From DATKUC01 sp964553615 (lineage in GTDB: Bacteria; Spirochaetota; Spirochaetia; DSM-27196; DATKUC01), in NCBI GenBank assembly GCA_964553615.1, contig CAZKMA010000001.1, forward strand, positions 99,696-163,695: 64,000 bases of DNA, in the 5' to 3' direction. Position 1 is the stretch's first letter; every line of letters starts with the position of its first letter. A program made the translations under genes and the position numbers. Below, piece after piece: positions 1 to 7,279 of this stretch. The notes under the pieces are model-generated. The model searched no databases. It was not told the origin of the DNA and worked only from the letters and a program-made list of their open reading frames with translations.

Positions 1-270
1 CTGAGCAATGAGTTCGGAAGCTATCCGGTGAACTTCCGCTTTGTCCTGTTCAGATTGCTGCGCATTTCCGCTCCGCTCCTTAAAAAGCTCGTCGGTAACG
101 AGAAGCGCGGAGAGGATTGCAAGTTTGAGTGGGTCACGGGTTGAGACTCCCGAGCGAGTCTCCTCGATTTTCGATTTGAAGAAATCAACCAGATCCGTCA
201 CGTAGTCCGGATCTTCATCGCTCTGTAGAGTGAATGATGTACCCAGGAGCTCAATGCGCATGACCGTCAC
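1..270 (-). CDS. zapA: Cell division protein ZapA (3' end cut by window edge)
   Basis: ZapA binds FtsZ and cross-links its filaments at the division septum. The visible 90 codons show the short N-terminal beta region (MRIELLGTSFTLQSDEDPDY) followed by a helical segment, as expected for this roughly 100-residue family; the C-terminus lies beyond base 1. I place the start at GTG 270 because a GGAG motif lies 6 bases before it; ATG 261 in the same frame is the alternative and would have a poor 15-base spacing. It follows the ZapB-like gene by 15 bases and is presumably translated from the same infC-rpmI-rplT mRNA. Family assignment is by sequence character and context. Confidence 0.8.
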   Translation of the reverse strand, partial: MTVMRIELLGTSFTLQSDEDPDYVTDLVDFFKSKIEETRSGVSTRDPLKLAILSALLVTDELFKERSGNAQQSEQDKAEVHRIASELIAQ

Positions 271-285
271 GGTCCGCTCCGGTAT

Positions 286-870
286 TCAGAATATGTCCAG
301 CTCAGATTCTGAGCTTTCCTGTTTCGAGGGTTCTAGCTCCTCCTCGAACTCACTTTCCGAATCTTCGTCAACTTCGACTGTGTCGGCCTCAAATGTTTCG
401 GCGGATTCAATGGGAACCGCGCTCTTCTCCGGAGCTTCTGTCTGTTCTCCGGGAGATCCGGTGTCAACCGACGGCTTGGTGTCAACCGACGGCTTGGTGT
501 CAACCGACGGCTTGGGTGCACTGCCTGAAGTGTCTGATCCGGGTATCGGCGCGGCTGGAGCGGTTTCATCTTCGAGCACCGCATCCTCGAGCTGGTCGAG
601 TTGCTTCAATGCGTTTGTTATGCTGTGCTCGATCTCGTCCTGACCAGCTTTGAAATCACCAACTACTTTTTCGAGATCTCCGATGCGCTTCTCGTACTTC
701 TCAAGGGAGACGCGCAGGGACGAGTTCTCCTCAGCGAGCCGAGCGGCCTCGCTGGAGTGCTGCGCCTGTTCGCTCGAAAGGCGCGAGTTTTCATCCCGAA
801 GTTTTTGAATGTAGTCGATGGCTTTCTGGACACGGGACTCGAGAAGACGAATCTGCTCCAGGTTAACCAT
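286..870 (-). CDS. ZapB-like coiled-coil cell division protein
   Basis: This 194-residue protein has two parts. Residues 1-100 form a heptad-rich coiled coil (MVNLEQIRLLESRVQKAIDY, then repeated E/L/R patterns), resembling ZapB, a ZapA partner at the Z-ring. Residues 110-194 are an acidic, Pro/Ser/Thr-rich, probably disordered tail. That tail holds three identical KPSVDT units encoded by a perfect 18-base tandem repeat. The gene lies between rplT (4 bases away) and zapA, so co-transcription with both is likely, and the zapA neighbour supports the division role. Ordinary ZapB is only about 80 residues; the long acidic tail is extra. The start ATG directly follows the rplT stop. Confidence 0.65.
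   Translation of the reverse strand: MVNLEQIRLLESRVQKAIDYIQKLRDENSRLSSEQAQHSSEAARLAEENSSLRVSLEKYEKRIGDLEKVVGDFKAGQDEIEHSITNALKQLDQLEDAVLEDETAPAAPIPGSDTSGSAPKPSVDTKPSVDTKPSVDTGSPGEQTEAPEKSAVPIESAETFEADTVEVDEDSESEFEEELEPSKQESSESELDIF
461..514 (-). repeat. Perfect 18-bp tandem repeat, 3 copies
   Basis: On the plus strand the unit GTGTCAACCGACGGCTTG occurs at 461-478, 479-496 and 497-514 without a mismatch. It encodes the KPSVDT hexapeptides in the tail of the ZapB-like protein. The unit length is a multiple of three, so gain or loss of copies would keep the frame. Confidence 0.95.
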
Positions 871-874
871 AATA

Positions 875-1234
875 TCAGGCTCCTACTGCCTCTCTGGACT
901 TTTCAACGAGTGCCTTGAATGCCTGTGCGTCCTCGATGGCGAGATTGCTCAGTGCCTTCCGGTCGATCTGGATGTTGGCGCGTGACAGTCCGTTCATGAA
1001 GCGAGAGTAGGTCATCCCTTCATTCCTGCAGGCAGCGGATATTCGTGCAATCCAGAGCTGGCGAAATTCCCGTCTGCGGCCCCTGCGATCCCGGTAGGAA
1101 TAGGAAAGGGCCTTTGCAAGTGCATCTTTCGCCACGCGGTGCAATTTGCTCCGCTTTCCCCAGTAGCCCTTTGTCTGCTTGAGGATTTTCTCACGTCTGT
1201 CTTTTCGCCTGGTTCCGTCTACTGCTCGTGGCAT
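875..1234 (-). CDS. rplT: 50S ribosomal protein L20
   Basis: L20 is an early-assembly protein of the large subunit that binds 23S rRNA. The 119 residues match the family length and show the basic N-terminal extension (RRKDRREKILKQTKGYWG), the YRDRRGRRREFRQLWIARI core and the conserved segment GMTYSRFMNGLSRANIQIDR. It lies 25 bases downstream of rpmI in the usual infC-rpmI-rplT order. In other bacteria L20 represses its own operon; I could not identify a binding structure here. Confidence 0.98.
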   Translation of the reverse strand: MPRAVDGTRRKDRREKILKQTKGYWGKRSKLHRVAKDALAKALSYSYRDRRGRRREFRQLWIARISAACRNEGMTYSRFMNGLSRANIQIDRKALSNLAIEDAQAFKALVEKSREAVGA

Positions 1235-1259
1235 GGGTGTAGTTCTCCTTCAACCGTAA

Positions 1260-1457
1260 TCAGCCGTACGGCATCAGAACGTGAATACGTTTGACTTCCG
1301 ACGCGCTGAGGATTCCGGCTTTTCGCAGTTGACGCTTCCGTTTCGGACTCTTCTTGGTCAGGATATGCCGGAGGCTCTGCTTCTTGTATTTGACTTTACC
1401 GTTCGCGGTAAAGCTGTACCGCTTGGCGGCACTCTTTCTGGTCTTCATCTTTGGCAT
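1260..1457 (-). CDS. rpmI: 50S ribosomal protein L35
   Basis: A 65-residue, strongly basic large-subunit protein beginning MPKMKTRKSAAKRYSFTANG, with the family motif HILTKKSPKRKRQLRKAG. Length and gene position between infC and rplT are standard. It is 26 bases downstream of infC and 25 bases upstream of rplT, so all three are presumably one transcription unit. Confidence 0.98.
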   Translation of the reverse strand: MPKMKTRKSAAKRYSFTANGKVKYKKQSLRHILTKKSPKRKRQLRKAGILSASEVKRIHVLMPYG

Positions 1458-1483
1458 GGTATTACCTCATTGGAGAGGATGGT

Positions 1484-2005
1484 CTATTTCTTGGCTCTTG
1501 GACTGACAATCATTGACATGAAACGCCCCTCCATAAGGGCCGGGCGGTCAAGCACGTAGGAATCCTCGAGGAGTTCTAGAAGATCGTCCAGAACCACCTT
1601 GCCGAGCTCGGTATGCGCCAATTCGCGGCCGCGGAATCGAATGGTCACTTTGACCTTGTTTCCTTCGTCGAGAAATTGCTGAACATGTTTTGCCTTGAAC
1701 CGGAGATCATGATCCTCGATCTTTGGCTGCATCCGGATCTCTTTCATTTTGACCAATTTCTGTTTCTTCTTGGTCTCCCGGTTCTTTTTCTCGAGTTCGA
1801 ACTTGTATTTCCCGTAGTCTAGAATCTTACATACCGGCGGACTCGCCTGAGGAGCAATCTCAACCAGGTCCATTCCCTTTTCTTGCGCCATTCGGACGGC
1901 TTCCGGAGTCGGCACTATCCCTGCCTGATTCCCTTCTGCATCGATAAGGCGCACTTCCCGCACACGAATCATCCCATTTGTTCGCAGATCCTTGTTTGTA
2001 GCCAA
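1484..2005 (-). CDS. infC: Translation initiation factor IF-3, UUG start
   Basis: IF-3 binds the 30S subunit, checks the start codon and prevents premature joining of 50S. The 173 residues contain both domains: the N-domain (IRVREVRLIDAEGNQAGIV and the linker DYGKYKFELEKKNRETKKKQ) and the C-domain (KEIRMQPKIEDHDLRFKAKH). The start codon is TTG at 2005, preceded by a very strong AAGGAGGT three bases upstream; the next in-frame ATG (residue 12) would cut into the conserved N-terminus. In E. coli infC uses AUU, which allows IF-3 to repress itself; the rare UUG here may serve the same purpose (inference). Confidence 0.97.
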   Translation of the reverse strand: MATNKDLRTNGMIRVREVRLIDAEGNQAGIVPTPEAVRMAQEKGMDLVEIAPQASPPVCKILDYGKYKFELEKKNRETKKKQKLVKMKEIRMQPKIEDHDLRFKAKHVQQFLDEGNKVKVTIRFRGRELAHTELGKVVLDDLLELLEDSYVLDRPALMEGRFMSMIVSPRAKK

Positions 2006-2061
2006 TCGACCTCCTTCACTGGCTTGAGCGACCTTACTGGTCGCGGAATAACGCGGTCAAC

Positions 2062-2090
2062 AATCTATCATTGTTCCCGGAAAGAGTCAA
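2062..2090 (-). promoter_or_regulatory. Sigma-70 type promoter of the infC operon
   Basis: Reading the minus strand, TTGACT (2090-2085) is followed after 17 bases by TAGATT (2067-2062). Transcription would start near 2055, giving a leader of about 50 bases before the infC start codon. The leader can form a small hairpin with arms GCGACC at 2028-2033 and 2039-2044. Confidence 0.65.
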
Positions 2091-2126
2091 ATATCAGTAT
2101 GACCGTGAAACAGAGTATAGCCGATA

Positions 2127-2774
2127 TCAGTATTGTTCGTCCAGATTCATTGCCTGACCTTCGAGCAGGTAGCACATTTCGGTGGCTCGAATGTTCAACA
2201 AAGGCCCACGGATGATGCGCGAACCTATGAGACTGATTTCCTGAAGGATTTTTATCCGCAATGTGCGACACAAATCGGTGAAGTCGCGGCGGGTGAACAG
2301 GTGGATATTGGGCGTATTGTACCACTCGTACGGGAGGGTCCTGGTCACGGGCATTCTGCCGCCGAGCAGCAATTGGAGTCTGTTGGACCAGTAGGCGAAG
2401 TTCGGAAAGCTTACAATAACGATGCGACCGACCCTCAGCATCTCCCTGATCAGCTGAACCGGGTCCCTGATTACCTGGAGGGTCTGATTGAGGATGACGT
2501 AGTCGTAGGAGGCGGTCCCGTAGTCCTTCAGTCCTTCGTCCAGGTTACCCTGGAAAACCGATAATCCCTTTGAGATGCACTCCCGGATGTGCCTTTCCTC
2601 GATTTCCACGCCACGACCCTGCACGTTCTTTTTCTGCGTCAGTTTCAGGAGCAGCTCGCCGTCGCCACAACCGAGATCCAGGACGCTGGATCCTTCTTTC
2701 ACGAGTGCGACGATATCGTCGTAACGAAAGTGCTGGCGCTGCGGCCTGTTTTCATCCGTGACCATTGTTTCCAT
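2127..2774 (-). CDS. metW: MetW-type methionine biosynthesis methyltransferase-like protein
   Basis: A 215-residue Rossmann-fold protein with the SAM-dependent methyltransferase motif I (SSVLDLGCGDGELL) and the family stretch YDYVILNQTLQVIRDP. MetW proteins accompany MetX in many bacteria, where they activate or complex with the homoserine acyltransferase; a true methyl transfer is not established. The gene overlaps the 3' end of metX by 23 bases (start ATG 2774; a second ATG at 2765 is possible), implying translational coupling. About 350 bases separate the shared metX start region from other genes upstream, so metX-metW form a self-contained two-gene unit. Confidence 0.92.
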   Translation of the reverse strand: METMVTDENRPQRQHFRYDDIVALVKEGSSVLDLGCGDGELLLKLTQKKNVQGRGVEIEERHIRECISKGLSVFQGNLDEGLKDYGTASYDYVILNQTLQVIRDPVQLIREMLRVGRIVIVSFPNFAYWSNRLQLLLGGRMPVTRTLPYEWYNTPNIHLFTRRDFTDLCRTLRIKILQEISLIGSRIIRGPLLNIRATEMCYLLEGQAMNLDEQY

Positions 2775-3912
2775 ACACCGTGCCCAGGAATGAGGATATC
2801 ATGCTTGTTTGCCGCTCGGTCTCCAGGAGAAAGGAATCATGGCCGTACGGACAGTTCAGTTCCGCATAGGAGACATCCTTTCTGTTTCTCATAAGGCTGT
2901 AGACGATTTCCTTGGACTGGTAGGAAGGGTAGAGCCAGTCCGACGTGAAACTTACCACGAGGAACTTTGCCTGGCAGTGGGCAAAAGCGGCGTCGAGTCC
3001 ATCGAACCGTTCGCCAAGATCGAAGTAGTCCATGGCTTTCGAGAGGTAAATGTAGGAGTTTGCGTCGAATCGATCCACGAACTTTGTCCCCTGATGTTCG
3101 AGATAACTCTCCACTTCGAACTGGTCGTTGAAATCGAAACCGTATTGAGCACGTTGTTGCAGACGGCGGCCGAACTTCATCCCCATTGATTCATCCGAGA
3201 GATAGGTAATATGGCCGATCATTCGCGCTATTGACAGGCCCTGGGAGGGGAGTTCTTTTCCATAATAGTCCCCGTTGTTCCAGCGAACGTCGGACGTAAT
3301 TGCGTTTCTGCCGACCGCATTGAACGCTATTCCCTGTGCCGTGAGCTGCGCGGTGGAGGCAAGTATGAGGGCCGATCCGACCCTTTCCGGATAGCTCACT
3401 GCCCAATCGAGCGCCTGCATGCCACCCATGGATCCACCCGCAACTGCCATGAGTCGGTCAATTCCCAGATGATCGAGGAGAATGCGCTGCACTTCCACCA
3501 TGTCGTGAATGGTAATGACCGGGAAAGTCAGTCCGTACGGGGCTCCGGTCTGTGGATCGACGGATCCCGGTCCGGTCGTGCCCTGACACCCGCCCAGAAC
3601 ATTTGAACAGATGACAAAGTATTTCCGGGTATCGAAGGCCTTCCCCGGCCCCACCATTGGGTCCCACCAGCCGCGATAGCGGTCAGTTTCAAAGTGGATT
3701 CCGGCAACGTGCGCATCGCCTGAAAATGCATGGGTAATAAGCACCGCATTCGAACGGTCTCTGTTCAGCGTTCCGTAGGTTTCGTATCTTACCGTGACCG
3801 GCCCGAAATCTTTCCCGCTGTCCAGAAGTACGCCTGAGCCCACCGAGCCAAAGGTAAAGTTTTGCGGTATAACAATGCCGACGTCTTCCGTGTCGGCAGT
3901 CGTATCAGCCAT
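2752..3912 (-). CDS. metX: Homoserine O-acyltransferase MetX
   Basis: MetX activates homoserine with an acyl-CoA as the first committed step of methionine synthesis. The 386-residue alpha/beta hydrolase shows the entry motif LITHAFSGDAHVAG, the nucleophile elbow GGSMGG (Ser161), the acid Asp325 in SFTSDWLYPS and the base His358 in CPYGHDSFL. Length is typical. Whether acetyl- or succinyl-CoA is used cannot be read safely; MetX proteins paired with MetW have often turned out to be succinyltransferases. The ATG at 3912 lies only 9 bases after the best -10 box, so the mRNA may be nearly leaderless. Confidence 0.95.
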   Translation of the reverse strand: MADTTADTEDVGIVIPQNFTFGSVGSGVLLDSGKDFGPVTVRYETYGTLNRDRSNAVLITHAFSGDAHVAGIHFETDRYRGWWDPMVGPGKAFDTRKYFVICSNVLGGCQGTTGPGSVDPQTGAPYGLTFPVITIHDMVEVQRILLDHLGIDRLMAVAGGSMGGMQALDWAVSYPERVGSALILASTAQLTAQGIAFNAVGRNAITSDVRWNNGDYYGKELPSQGLSIARMIGHITYLSDESMGMKFGRRLQQRAQYGFDFNDQFEVESYLEHQGTKFVDRFDANSYIYLSKAMDYFDLGERFDGLDAAFAHCQAKFLVVSFTSDWLYPSYQSKEIVYSLMRNRKDVSYAELNCPYGHDSFLLETERQTSMISSFLGTVYGNNGHG

Positions 3913-3921
3913 ATTCCCGCA

Positions 3922-3950
3922 ATCCTAGACGGGTACCATCTGTGTGTCAA
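3922..3950 (-). promoter_or_regulatory. Promoter of metX, placed just before its start codon
   Basis: On the minus strand TTGACA (3950-3945), a 17-base spacer and TAGGAT (3927-3922) form a near-consensus sigma-70 promoter. The metX ATG begins 9 bases beyond the -10 box, so the predicted leader is only a few bases. I see no SAM riboswitch: there is no room for one. Confidence 0.65.
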
Positions 3951-3971
3951 GCAGAATGGATTCCGTTCGAC

Positions 3972-4000
3972 TTGAACAGTTGCCGGTTTCGTGATAGCTT
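3972..4000 (+). promoter_or_regulatory. Promoter of the 4010 membrane-protein gene
   Basis: TTGAAC (3972-3977), 17 bases, TAGCTT (3995-4000). It diverges from the metX promoter. The ATG at 4010 is 9 bases after the -10 box and has no Shine-Dalgarno motif, so this mRNA also looks leaderless. Confidence 0.45.
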
Positions 4001-4009
4001 CGCCCAATC

Positions 4010-4660
4010 ATGCTCGTGTTCCTGCTTGCGGCCATACCTCTGGCTTATATTACGGTTGTCATGCTTCTCGAGGCCCAATCAACGCCGACCCGTATCACGG
4101 TCATGCCGTTGGTGAAGGGTGCGCTCAGCTACGCTTTGGTCGTTGTGGTCATGGCAATTATTTCCGGGCTTTTCCCGCTCAATTACCATCCGAAGGCGAT
4201 CTACATACACTTTCTGATGGATCAAACTCTTTTGCCTACGGTGTTGATCGTTGCATTCTTCTTTCTTTTCAGTCGCGGTCTGTGGCATGAGACGAAGGTG
4301 GATCGGTTCATCGGACTCGTGGCGTTTTTTGCGGGATACTACACGGTGGCCGGTGTGGTCGACCTGTTTACGCATAGCTACTACTTCAGTTCCTACCGCC
4401 TCTTTCTGGTTCCGGCCATGCGCCTGACGTTCATGATTCTGATTCCGAGCGGCATTGTTGCGTTTAATGAAGAGCCTCGGTTCATGCGGTATGTCTACCT
4501 CATAGGCGCGGTTATCGGCCCGTTCATAGGCGCTGCGATTGCTATGCTGCACACGACGAATGCTGTTCCAATTGCATATTTCGCCGGAGCGGGATTTTTC
4601 GTCGTGGGAACGCTGGTGTCGTATGCGATGGTCAGATTGTACCTGCCGATTCGCGTTTAG
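4010..4660 (+). CDS. Integral membrane protein of unknown function
   Basis: I do not recognise a family. The 216 residues are almost entirely hydrophobic, with six or seven predicted membrane segments (for example residues 2-20, 37-57, 73-92, 104-124, 135-155, 162-182 and 190-210). There is no obvious catalytic motif. It stands divergent from metX, and the lipoprotein gene downstream starts inside its last codons, so the two are probably translated together. A transport or signalling role cannot be told from sequence. The start ATG has no upstream ribosome binding site; see the promoter entry at 3972. Confidence 0.7.
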   Translation: MLVFLLAAIPLAYITVVMLLEAQSTPTRITVMPLVKGALSYALVVVVMAIISGLFPLNYHPKAIYIHFLMDQTLLPTVLIVAFFFLFSRGLWHETKVDRFIGLVAFFAGYYTVAGVVDLFTHSYYFSSYRLFLVPAMRLTFMILIPSGIVAFNEEPRFMRYVYLIGAVIGPFIGAAIAMLHTTNAVPIAYFAGAGFFVVGTLVSYAMVRLYLPIRV

Positions 4661-5543
4661 GGGATCGACCTTCCGGTCAATCCTGCTCCTTCTCATTTCA
4701 GCGGGAGTTCTGATCTCGTGTTCTTCCCGCCCGAGCCTCGTCGTCATGACCGATGCGCTCTATTCCGCAAGCCACGGGGCTGCGTCGCTCAATACACAAC
4801 TTGCGCCAATTGCGTCTGTCCACAAGCAGGATATTTCGGTAATCCGCGTGCCATTGAATGCAGGGACGGAGTTCTACGATAAGCTTGATCTTCGATCTCC
4901 CGCCGGTTTCCTGCTCACACCCATTCTTGCACCGGATGCTCCGGCAATTGCCCGGCTGTATCCGTCGGCACGCATCGGAATCATTGGCGCTCCGGCCGCA
5001 GCGGCGAAGGGAAGGATTTCCGTCATTGAGTTCGACGATGCGGACGCGATGACACGAGTAGGCGAACATCTTGCAACCTTTGCTGCTGCGAAGGCGGTGC
5101 AGCGCAGTTCCGGCGAACAGCAGTCGCCAGTGCGGGTAGAAGTACTCTTTACAACTGAAAATGAAGTGGAGCGTACAAATCTTGCGGCCTTTCGCCGCGG
5201 AGCGACCGCCCACGCCGATCCCGGCGTCCGGTTTCAGTATGTGACTTTCAGTACGGTTCCGACGCGGGATCAGGTACGGGAAATCATTCTGCGGGGGAAA
5301 GGCGCCGTTGCTTTTGCATTCTTCACAGGGTCAATGGATGCCTACTGCATGGAACTCGTTGCTGGAGACAGTGCGAAAGTCGCGCTGAGCGGTTCCGCGG
5401 CAATAGAGGCCTATCCGGACCAATTGCTCTGTACCGTCGAAGAACCCCTTGCCACGGCGGTGGATGCGTTCCTGTCGGAGACCGGGCAGGTCATTCATGC
5501 CCGCGCTCAGGTAGTCTGTCCTTCATACTCCACAATCCGGTAA
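4623..5543 (+). CDS. Lipoprotein resembling periplasmic substrate-binding proteins
   Basis: A lipoprotein signal (SILLLLISAGVLISC) is followed by an alternating beta/alpha region with the feel of a periplasmic-binding-protein fold: LVVMTDALYSASHGAAS, ARIGIIGAPAAAAKG, VRVEVLFTTENEVE and GAVAFAFFTGSMDAYCMELV. I could not assign a ligand; a distant relation to BMP/PnrA-type nucleoside-binding lipoproteins is a guess. The best start is ATG 4623, which overlaps the preceding gene by 38 bases and gives 306 residues. No downstream ATG, GTG or TTG remains before the signal peptide. The gene precedes flaA but is separated from it by a strong promoter. Confidence 0.6.
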   Translation: MRWSDCTCRFAFRGSTFRSILLLLISAGVLISCSSRPSLVVMTDALYSASHGAASLNTQLAPIASVHKQDISVIRVPLNAGTEFYDKLDLRSPAGFLLTPILAPDAPAIARLYPSARIGIIGAPAAAAKGRISVIEFDDADAMTRVGEHLATFAAAKAVQRSSGEQQSPVRVEVLFTTENEVERTNLAAFRRGATAHADPGVRFQYVTFSTVPTRDQVREIILRGKGAVAFAFFTGSMDAYCMELVAGDSAKVALSGSAAIEAYPDQLLCTVEEPLATAVDAFLSETGQVIHARAQVVCPSYSTIR

Positions 5544-5661
5544 TAAATCGGACAGCTCAACTTTTGGCATGGAACTGCCGATAGTGAGAATGGTGTGCTG
5601 CGCGCGCTTTTCGAGGTTTCCGCAGTACGGGATTCGAGGTAAATTGTTTCTGGAAAACTGT

Positions 5662-5690
5662 TTGACAAAGGTTTTCTATGGAAATATAAT
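5662..5690 (+). promoter_or_regulatory. Consensus sigma-70 promoter of flaA
   Basis: TTGACA (5662-5667), exactly 17 bases, TATAAT (5685-5690): both hexamers match the consensus perfectly. Transcription would begin near 5697, about 43 bases before the flaA start. No sigma-28 type sequence is needed to explain expression. Confidence 0.85.
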
Positions 5691-5739
5691 TCACCCTATC
5701 GTGAGTCAGTCTAAGTAGCGTCGAAGAAGGAGCACAGTA

Positions 5740-6477
5740 ATGAGACGAGGCGGTCTGCTCTCCATAAGCCTGTTAGCTGTTTTTTTGCTAGTAGCGAGTT
5801 CCGCAGTCTTTGCCGACGAGGTGACGCAGAATCTGCAATCAGTCATACTGGACAATTTCGCAGAACCGCAGCAACAGCAGTGGATCGTTACAGGCAGCAA
5901 ATTCGCAGCCCAGGGGTTTCCCCAATCGGCTTTCGTCAAGACATGGCCGGATGCTCTGTTCCGAAAAGAACCGGCCGGAAAGGACCTTCGTTCGCTTGGT
6001 ATTCACGCGAAGTTCGACCGCCTTGGCTACAACTACATCGAGATTATTCCTGCAAAGAAGGATCAGAACGGAACACTCGTTCCTGACCCGATTCAGATAC
6101 CCGGACGCCTGAAGAGTCTCGATGTCTGGATGTGGGGTTCATATCACAGCTACTACATGGAAGTGCAGCTTCGGGATTACCGCGGCATTGTGCACGTGTT
6201 GCGGCTCGGCACTCTTGATTTCCGCGGATGGCAGGATCTGAACGTCAATATTCCGAGCTCAATACCGCAGACCGTCACCTATATTCCCTCAACGAAGGGC
6301 CTCCACCTGGTCAAGTTTGTAATCTGGACACTGCCGAATCAGCCGGTGAATGATTTTTACACCTACATGAATCAGATCAAGATAATGACCGATACATTCG
6401 AATCGCCGTGGGACGGTGAGACACTGGCCAATCCAAGTTATGTAGACAAACTCTGGTCGGACGCGAAGGGCAAGTAA
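5740..6477 (+). CDS. flaA: Flagellar filament outer layer protein FlaA (first copy)
   Basis: FlaA sheathes the periplasmic flagellar filament of spirochaetes, around the FlaB core. The 245-residue protein has a signal peptide (LLSISLLAVFLLVASSAVFA, cleavage before DEV) and the family layout: an N-terminal segment with VILDNFAE and WIVTGSKFA, then a jelly-roll-like region (RLGYNYIEIIPAKKD, GRLKSLDVWMWGSYHSYYME, GTLDFRGWQDLNVNIPSSIP, LHLVKFVIWTLP). It is transcribed from a consensus promoter at 5662 and followed after 15 bases by a second family member. Length is slightly short compared with some FlaA proteins of 230-350 residues, but the fold looks complete. Confidence 0.88.
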   Translation: MRRGGLLSISLLAVFLLVASSAVFADEVTQNLQSVILDNFAEPQQQQWIVTGSKFAAQGFPQSAFVKTWPDALFRKEPAGKDLRSLGIHAKFDRLGYNYIEIIPAKKDQNGTLVPDPIQIPGRLKSLDVWMWGSYHSYYMEVQLRDYRGIVHVLRLGTLDFRGWQDLNVNIPSSIPQTVTYIPSTKGLHLVKFVIWTLPNQPVNDFYTYMNQIKIMTDTFESPWDGETLANPSYVDKLWSDAKGK

Positions 6478-6492
6478 ACAGGAGAGTATGTG

Positions 6493-7197
6493 ATGAAGAA
6501 GGCTGGTCTTGTAGGTCTGATAATTTTTGTTCTGTCAATTCCTCTGTTTGCCCAGGCCACCGCGGCGCCCAATCCGGCGACACTCGGAACAGATACCGCA
6601 CAGCAGGACCTCAAGGAAATCTCGGTTTCCAAATTTGAAGACCCTGGAATGTGGAAGGTTTCGATGCCGATCGATCAGGGCGTTGTGGAGAGCAGGCGTT
6701 TTGCCGGGGCTCCTGCGGATCGGAAGCCCATCCCGGATGAACAGAAGCTCGGCATAGCCGGAGAAGACAAGTATGTGCTGGGCGTCAAGGCTCAGTACTT
6801 TGGCCGTGCCAACACACAGATCTATGTGCAGCCAATACGGCCCCTCGCTGTTCCCGGAATAACGAAAACCATTTCTGTCTGGGTGGCAGGAAGAAACTAC
6901 ACCCATGAACTGAAACTGGTTGTAGAGGATCAGTTCGGTAACATCGATGTGATCAGCATGGGAAGAATGAACTTCACGGGTTGGCGGAAGATGACTGTGG
7001 CCATTCCTCCGAATATTGATCAGAACAACATTCATTATCCCGGGAGAAGCGGACTCAATATCATGGGATTCATTATAGATCCGAGTCTCCTGGAGACATA
7101 CGGAACATACTATGTCTACTTTGATGATCTTCGTGCCGTGACCGACCTTTATGCACAGCAGAGCCGCGAAAAGGATGATATTCCCGACACATGGTGA
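6493..7197 (+). CDS. flaA: Flagellar filament outer layer protein FlaA (second copy)
   Basis: A 234-residue paralogue of the preceding gene, exported by a signal peptide (GLVGLIIFVLSIPLFAQA). Shared landmarks are the N-terminal VSKFEDPGMWKV segment, the repeated pattern TKTISVWVAGRNYTHELKLV, the GRMNFTGWRKMTVAIPPNID block (compare GTLDFRGWQDLNVNIPSSIP in copy one) and the C-terminal IMGFIIDPSL region. The start may be ATG 6493 or the adjoining GTG 6490; AGGAG lies just upstream of both. It ends at a strong intrinsic terminator, so the two flaA genes form a bicistronic unit. Different spirochaetes use two FlaA types in one sheath, so co-assembly is likely. Confidence 0.87.
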   Translation: MKKAGLVGLIIFVLSIPLFAQATAAPNPATLGTDTAQQDLKEISVSKFEDPGMWKVSMPIDQGVVESRRFAGAPADRKPIPDEQKLGIAGEDKYVLGVKAQYFGRANTQIYVQPIRPLAVPGITKTISVWVAGRNYTHELKLVVEDQFGNIDVISMGRMNFTGWRKMTVAIPPNIDQNNIHYPGRSGLNIMGFIIDPSLLETYGTYYVYFDDLRAVTDLYAQQSREKDDIPDTW

Positions 7198-7237
7198 CAA
7201 GTCCTATGTTCCGCTATATTTTCTTCGGGAGCATGCA

Positions 7238-7271
7238 AGAGTCCTCACATTCAGATGAGGACTCTTTTTTT
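7238..7271 (+). terminator. Intrinsic terminator after the flaA pair
   Basis: Perfect 10-bp stem AGAGTCCTCA (7238-7247) with TGAGGACTCT (7256-7265), 8-base loop, then a run of seven T (7265-7271). It ends only 8 bases before the next gene's ATG. Confidence 0.9.
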
Positions 7272-7279
7272 GCAGGGCT

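Noticed and set aside
461..514. CRISPR-like repeats
   Set aside because: The repeats are directly adjacent without spacers and lie in frame inside a coding region.
3913..4009. SAM riboswitch before metX
   Set aside because: Only about 97 bases separate metX from the divergent gene, and promoter hexamers occupy most of it.
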